Of a stretch of 7,601 bases of DNA, positions 4,744 through 7,601 are shown in pieces. The stretch's first letter is position 1, and every line of letters starts with the position of its first letter. The stretch is from DATGMB01 sp035293845 (GTDB lineage: Bacteria; Acidobacteriota; Terriglobia; Bryobacterales; Bryobacteraceae): NCBI GenBank assembly GCA_035293845.1, contig DATGMB010000184.1, forward strand, positions 1-7,601, read 5' to 3'. A program made the position numbers and the translations under genes. Under the pieces are notes generated by a model. That model did not search any database, had not been told where the DNA came from, and saw only the letters and a list, made by a program, of their open reading frames with translations.

Positions 4744-5220
4744 ATGGATACTGCCGCTCAAAGTGTTCTCACGCGCGATGAAATGGAGAGCAGGCGCCTG
4801 ATGGCCGCACAGGACCTGCAGGCGGGACTTTCGCAGTCGAAGATTGCCCGCAAGTATGGCGTAAGCCGGACCACCGCTTCCCGGTGGCACCGCGCATGGA
4901 ATGGCAAGGGAGTGGAGGCGCTGCGCAAGCGGCGTGCTCCCGGCCGGCCCAGCCGGCTCTCCGCCGAACAGTTGCGGGGAGTCGCTGAGGTCTACGAGGC
5001 TGGCCCGCGCGCCGCGGGATTCGATACGGACCGCTGGACCACGCAGCGCATGGCCGACGCCATTCACGCCCGCTTCGGCATCCGCTACGACCCGGATCAC
5101 GTCGGCCGCATTATGCACCGCCTCGGCCTTCGGGAGAGGAAGCGCGAGAGCCAGCCGGACGTCATCCTGTCCGTGCCCGCTCCGGAATATGTCCCCGAGT
5201 TGATCCGTCACTCGGCCTGA
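4744..5220 (+). CDS. Stand-alone paired-type HTH protein (IS630/Tc1-mariner transposase DNA-binding module)
   Basis: 158 aa, predicted cytosolic DNA-binding protein. Residues 14-55 form a first HTH (AAQDLQAGLSQSKIARKYGV, then SRTTASRWHRAW). A basic linker RKRRAPGRPSRL (61-72) has the GRP core of an AT-hook. Residues 73-130 form a second, winged HTH (AGPRAAGFDTDRWTTQRMAD, FGIRYDPDHVGRIMHRLGL). This HTH-GRP linker-HTH order is the N-terminal half of IS630/Tc1-mariner transposases. Full IS630 transposases run to about 340 aa with a C-terminal DDE nuclease. Here the protein stops after a short tail (131-158), and no DDE coding sequence follows in any frame, because the next gene is on the opposite strand. 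It therefore cannot transpose by itself. The ATG at 4744 follows GAGAGAGAA. In-frame ATGs at 4684 and 4690 fall inside the promoter and are unlikely. It is either a domesticated regulator or a well-preserved remnant; its own promoter and palindrome favour the former. Confidence 0.82.
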   Translation: MDTAAQSVLTRDEMESRRLMAAQDLQAGLSQSKIARKYGVSRTTASRWHRAWNGKGVEALRKRRAPGRPSRLSAEQLRGVAEVYEAGPRAAGFDTDRWTTQRMADAIHARFGIRYDPDHVGRIMHRLGLRERKRESQPDVILSVPAPEYVPELIRHSA

Positions 5221-5263
5221 TCGCAGAGCCGCGCACCGGGTTGGTCCGATCCATGCCCGTAGA

Positions 5264-5287
5264 GGCCGGGCACGCCCGGCCCGTGCC
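5264..5287. terminator. GC-rich hairpin(s) between converging genes
   Basis: GGCCGGGC-AC-GCCCGGCC (5264-5281) is a perfect 8-bp inverted repeat with a 2-nt centre. It lies in the 75-nt gap between the stop codons at 5220 and 5296. An alternative, mutually exclusive 6-bp stem pairs GGCACG (5269-5274) with CGTGCC (5282-5287). It probably blocks transcription from both sides, but there is no T-run on either strand, so termination is inferred from position and stability. Confidence 0.45.
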
Positions 5288-5295
5288 GCGCCAGT

Positions 5296-6441
5296 CTAGA
5301 ATTTCTTCAGTTCTTCGACCAGGGCGTCGAGGCCCTTGCGCCGGTAGATGCCCGCCAGCCGCTGCTCTTCCGCCGAGGGCTCCAGGACCTTGCGCAGCTC
5401 GGGATTCTCCACGCTCTGCCGGCCGGGCACCCATACCTTGCCGTCCGCGAATTCCACCTGCGAGACATACGCGGTCATTTTGCGGATATTCACCGGCTGG
5501 CCGGCCTGTGAGAAATGGAGCGTGCTCTCCTGCCCCACCCGTCCCGACTTGCCGGGCGGCAGATAGAACGTCGCGTTCGGCGAAGGCAGCGATCCGGCCA
5601 GGTATTCGTGCCCGCCATCGTCGCCGACCAGCCAGCTCACCTCGACGTATTTGACCGGCCGGGAGGTCGTGTTGCGCACCTCGACAAATGGCGCCCGCGC
5701 CTCGTTGGCCGAAATCACCGCCGAGCCTTCCAGCGGCTCCACCGGCGAATCGGGCATTTTCAGGAACGCGAACTTCGCCATGTGCTCGGAGCCCGGCAGC
5801 GCCGCGGACGACACCGCCGCGCCGCCGCGCCGGACCTTCACGGTCAGCGCCTGCATCTCCGCCTGCCGCTCCAGGCTATCCACCATTGCCTGCCGCAGTC
5901 CTTCCTTTCCGGATCGCGCCAGCACCCGCTTGAAGCGCTCGCGGTCGCGCTGCGCCTCGAGCTCGCAAGCGGTCAGGTAGCGCCGCGAATTCAGCCGGTC
6001 CGGCCCGTAGAAGCCCAGATCCTGGAACAGCACGCCGTCGAGGTCTACCTGCACCAGCGGCCCTCCGGCCACCTGCGTGGGCCGCACGAGCTGCATGTCC
6101 ACCCGGACCGGGAACGTGTCTCCGGGGCCCACATTCAGGCTCGGAATCGTCACCGACCCTTTGCCGCCCATGGTGACTTCCTGCGAAATGACCCGCAGGG
6201 TGACGCCGTGAATCCGGTTGGGCCCGCTGTTGCGCAGCTTCATCGCGAGGTGCAGGTCGAGCACCATGGCCGCGCCGCGCATGGTCGTCCGGGACTGGTC
6301 CGTTTCGAGCGAGAGCAGCGCCACCGGTGAATCCTTGGGCAGATTGATGCTGACCGCGCCGCCCGGCAGCGGCGCTTCCTGCGCCGCGAGCGCCGCCGCG
6401 CCCGCCAGCACCGCCGTCACCAGGATGCAGTTACTCGACAT
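5296..6441 (-). CDS. Secreted protein of unknown function, third gene of the sigma/anti-sigma operon
   Basis: 381 aa; I do not recognise a named family. The signal peptide MSSNCILVTAVLAGAAALAA probably ends after residue 20, before QEAP. The mature part reads as two beta-sandwich-like halves joined by a helical stretch. The first half (about 38-145) contains LAMKLRNSGPNRIHGVTLRV. The helical, charged linker (about 152-200) holds ERFKRVLARSGKEGLRQAM. The second half (about 235-342) contains PFVEVRNTTSRPVKYVEVSW and ends VSQVEFADGKVWVPGRQ. The two quoted strands align as similar 'N-x-x-x-(R)-P/I-V/H-strand' units, suggesting a duplicated fold. A charged helix ends the protein (355-381). The ATG at 6439-6441 overlaps the last 11 nt of the anti-sigma gene, so translation is probably coupled; a GTG at 6447 is a second option. 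Position suggests a periplasmic partner of the anti-sigma factor, or an operon output. Confidence 0.85.
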   Translation of the reverse strand: MSSNCILVTAVLAGAAALAAQEAPLPGGAVSINLPKDSPVALLSLETDQSRTTMRGAAMVLDLHLAMKLRNSGPNRIHGVTLRVISQEVTMGGKGSVTIPSLNVGPGDTFPVRVDMQLVRPTQVAGGPLVQVDLDGVLFQDLGFYGPDRLNSRRYLTACELEAQRDRERFKRVLARSGKEGLRQAMVDSLERQAEMQALTVKVRRGGAAVSSAALPGSEHMAKFAFLKMPDSPVEPLEGSAVISANEARAPFVEVRNTTSRPVKYVEVSWLVGDDGGHEYLAGSLPSPNATFYLPPGKSGRVGQESTLHFSQAGQPVNIRKMTAYVSQVEFADGKVWVPGRQSVENPELRKVLEPSAEEQRLAGIYRRKGLDALVEELKKF

Positions 6442-7018
6442 AGACACTGTTGATCGTTACGTAGCCGCTGTCCGGATCCACGTAGCGAGCCCGCATCGAT
6501 CCCTCGGCATCGGGCGCATACAGCACCCGGTCCTCGGGCTTCAATCCGTCCGGATTGTTCAGGCGCAGGGCCTGCCCGCCCTTGCCGATCTGGATTCCCT
6601 TGGCGGTAGCCTGCACCACCAGCCCATCGTCCGCCGCCGCGACCGGCGCCGGCGCGGGCGCCGGACGTTCCAGCACGAGTCCGGTGACCAGCAGCGCCGC
6701 TACGCTCGCCAGCGCCACCGCGGCGCGCGCCCCGGTGAACAACCGCGTCTCGCGCCAGGCCGGCTCGCCGGGGCGCACGCATTCGCCCGCCGCCAGGCCG
6801 AGCCGGATATTGGCCTTCATTTCCGCGGCCAGCCGCCCCCAAGGAATTTCCGGTGTTTCCGCCAGATCCGCTGCGGCCCGCAGCGCCTTCGCAAAGCGCG
6901 CCACCTCTTCCCGGCACTGCTCGCAGCCGCGCAGGTGGCGTTGGGTCCGCCAGCGCGCCAGGCCGCGCAGGTCCCCGCCCGCCTGCAATGCCAGAGTTGC
7001 CTCACTCGGGTGTTTCAT
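6431..7018 (-). CDS. Zinc-binding (ZAS) transmembrane anti-sigma factor
   Basis: 195 aa. The N-terminal cytoplasmic part carries the zinc-binding anti-sigma signature H-x3-C-x2-C (His28, Cys32, Cys35 in RHLRGCEQC), with His3 as a possible further ligand. It is expected to bind and hold the sigma factor encoded just upstream. A single hydrophobic segment (about 98-115, AAVALASVAALLVTGLVL) follows a basic stretch and predicts a cytoplasm-in orientation. A Pro/Ala linker (119-129) leads to a periplasmic domain (131-195) rich in short strands (GLVVQATAKGIQIGKGGQAL, then SMRARYVDPDSGYVTINSVYVE). The ATG at 7018 lies 4 nt after the sigma gene's stop codon, with GGAAG 10 nt upstream inside the sigma gene. 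The frame extends further up, but that would overlap the sigma gene by 53 nt and put non-family residues first. Release could be by proteolysis or a redox/zinc change; the sequence does not say which. Confidence 0.9.
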   Translation of the reverse strand: MKHPSEATLALQAGGDLRGLARWRTQRHLRGCEQCREEVARFAKALRAAADLAETPEIPWGRLAAEMKANIRLGLAAGECVRPGEPAWRETRLFTGARAAVALASVAALLVTGLVLERPAPAPAPVAAADDGLVVQATAKGIQIGKGGQALRLNNPDGLKPEDRVLYAPDAEGSMRARYVDPDSGYVTINSVYVE

Positions 7019-7022
7019 CGAA

Positions 7023-7574
7023 CTACCGCTTCCTTCTTTCCATATAGCGGCGGAATTTGATGCGCGCGTTCGCAATATGCGACCGCACGGTGGCCTTTGA
7101 GCAGTTCAGCCGCTCCGCCACTTCCTCCGCCGGCAGGCCTTCCACATCGCGCAGCATCAGCGCGGCCCGCTCGCGCGGGCTGAGAAGGCGCAGACCGTCT
7201 TCCAGGTAATTGCGTTGTTCGGACCGGAGAAGAATCTGCTCGGGGCTTTCCGAGCCGTGCATTTCCGGCGCGTCGCCGATTTCACAGAAGTTGACGCGTC
7301 CGTTGCGGCGGAGAAAATCGATAGCCGTATTGGTGGCAATCCGCGAGAGCCAGTGGGCCGCTTTCAGTTCGTCTTTGAGCTGTTCCTGATGCTGCAGCGC
7401 CTTGATGAAAGCTTCCTGCGTCAGATCCTGGGCATCGGCGACATTCCCGACGATCCGGTAGATCTGCACGAAGATCCGCCGTAAATTATCTGAAACAAAG
7501 CGGTTCTGCCGATCCGCCAGCTCCAGCCCGGGCTCGGTGACTTCATCCATCAAGCTGTAAACGACAGTTCTCAC
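7023..7574 (-). CDS. ECF-type (group IV) RNA polymerase sigma factor
   Basis: 183 aa from the GTG at 7574, the normal size for this class. Region 2 spans about 26-92 (RRIFVQIYRIVGNVADAQDL, TQEAFIKAL, WLSRIATNTAIDFLRR), covering core binding and -10 recognition. A short linker (93-118) has no region 3. Region 4 spans about 122-176 (LSPRERAALMLRDVEGLPAE, EVAERLNCSKATVRSHIANA), whose helix-turn-helix reads the -35 element. It should direct polymerase to its own regulon when freed by the anti-sigma factor encoded 4 nt downstream. The start is uncertain. The GTG at 7574 has AGGA only 3 nt away; the ATG at 7550 (MDEVTEPG) has no ribosome site; and the frame stays open to the window edge, so an upstream start is not excluded. 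The operon promoter probably lies outside the window, and no ECF-type autoregulatory promoter was found in the 27 nt available. Confidence 0.92.
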   Translation of the reverse strand: MRTVVYSLMDEVTEPGLELADRQNRFVSDNLRRIFVQIYRIVGNVADAQDLTQEAFIKALQHQEQLKDELKAAHWLSRIATNTAIDFLRRNGRVNFCEIGDAPEMHGSESPEQILLRSEQRNYLEDGLRLLSPRERAALMLRDVEGLPAEEVAERLNCSKATVRSHIANARIKFRRYMERRKR

Positions 7575-7601
7575 AAGTCCTAAACTGATGACGAGAGGAC
7601 C

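Noticed and set aside
4669..5220. A complete insertion sequence of the IS630 family
   Set aside because: There is no DDE domain, no second palindrome or matching terminal repeat on the right side, and no TA-flanked ends that I could find.
5515..6330. 271-codon plus-strand frame opposite the secreted operon protein
   Set aside because: It is an Arg/His-rich antisense shadow without motifs.
6218..7060. 280-codon plus-strand frame opposite the anti-sigma gene
   Set aside because: It is an antisense shadow crossing two real, overlapping minus-strand genes.

Overview
The window looks like chromosomal DNA from a GC-rich member of the Acidobacteriota, most likely the Solibacter/Bryobacter group (order Bryobacterales). 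The best taxonomic clue is the protein at 1722-2498. It carries the four sequence blocks of the uncharacterised 'Solibacter C-terminal' domain (the TIGR03437 type), which is heavily expanded in that group. The secreted VirB10/TrbI-like glycine-zipper protein at 2555-3319 and the two-sandwich secreted protein at 5296-6441 also fit acidobacterial gene content. These assignments rest on remembered family features, not on a search.

Layout, left to right: a tRNA-Arg(UCU) gene on the minus strand (6-82); an intergenic stretch with inverted repeats but no convincing gene (83-291); a class III PLP aminotransferase on the minus strand (292-1599); a divergent promoter region; two plus-strand genes for exported proteins (1722-2498 and 2555-3319); a palindrome between converging genes; a minus-strand secreted alpha/beta-hydrolase esterase (3352-4536); a second divergent promoter region with a striking AT-rich palindrome; a small plus-strand protein made only of the paired DNA-binding part of an IS630/Tc1-mariner-type transposase (4744-5220); a second hairpin between converging genes; and a minus-strand operon entering from the right edge. 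That operon holds an ECF sigma factor (7023-7574), a zinc-binding membrane anti-sigma factor (6431-7018) and an unknown secreted protein (5296-6441).

The sigma/anti-sigma/secreted-protein genes are the clearest functional unit. They are separated by 4 nt and then overlap by 11 nt, so they are probably co-transcribed and translationally coupled. The anti-sigma factor would sense a periplasmic or envelope signal, and the third gene is a candidate sensor partner or output.

The least ordinary spot is 4669-5220. There a catalytic-domain-free transposase DNA-binding module has its own promoter, and the -35 element lies inside a 14-bp-arm palindrome, which suggests a domesticated, possibly self-regulating DNA-binding protein. 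The gene at 1722 also appears to give a leaderless mRNA. No CRISPR array, complete insertion sequence or prophage was seen.
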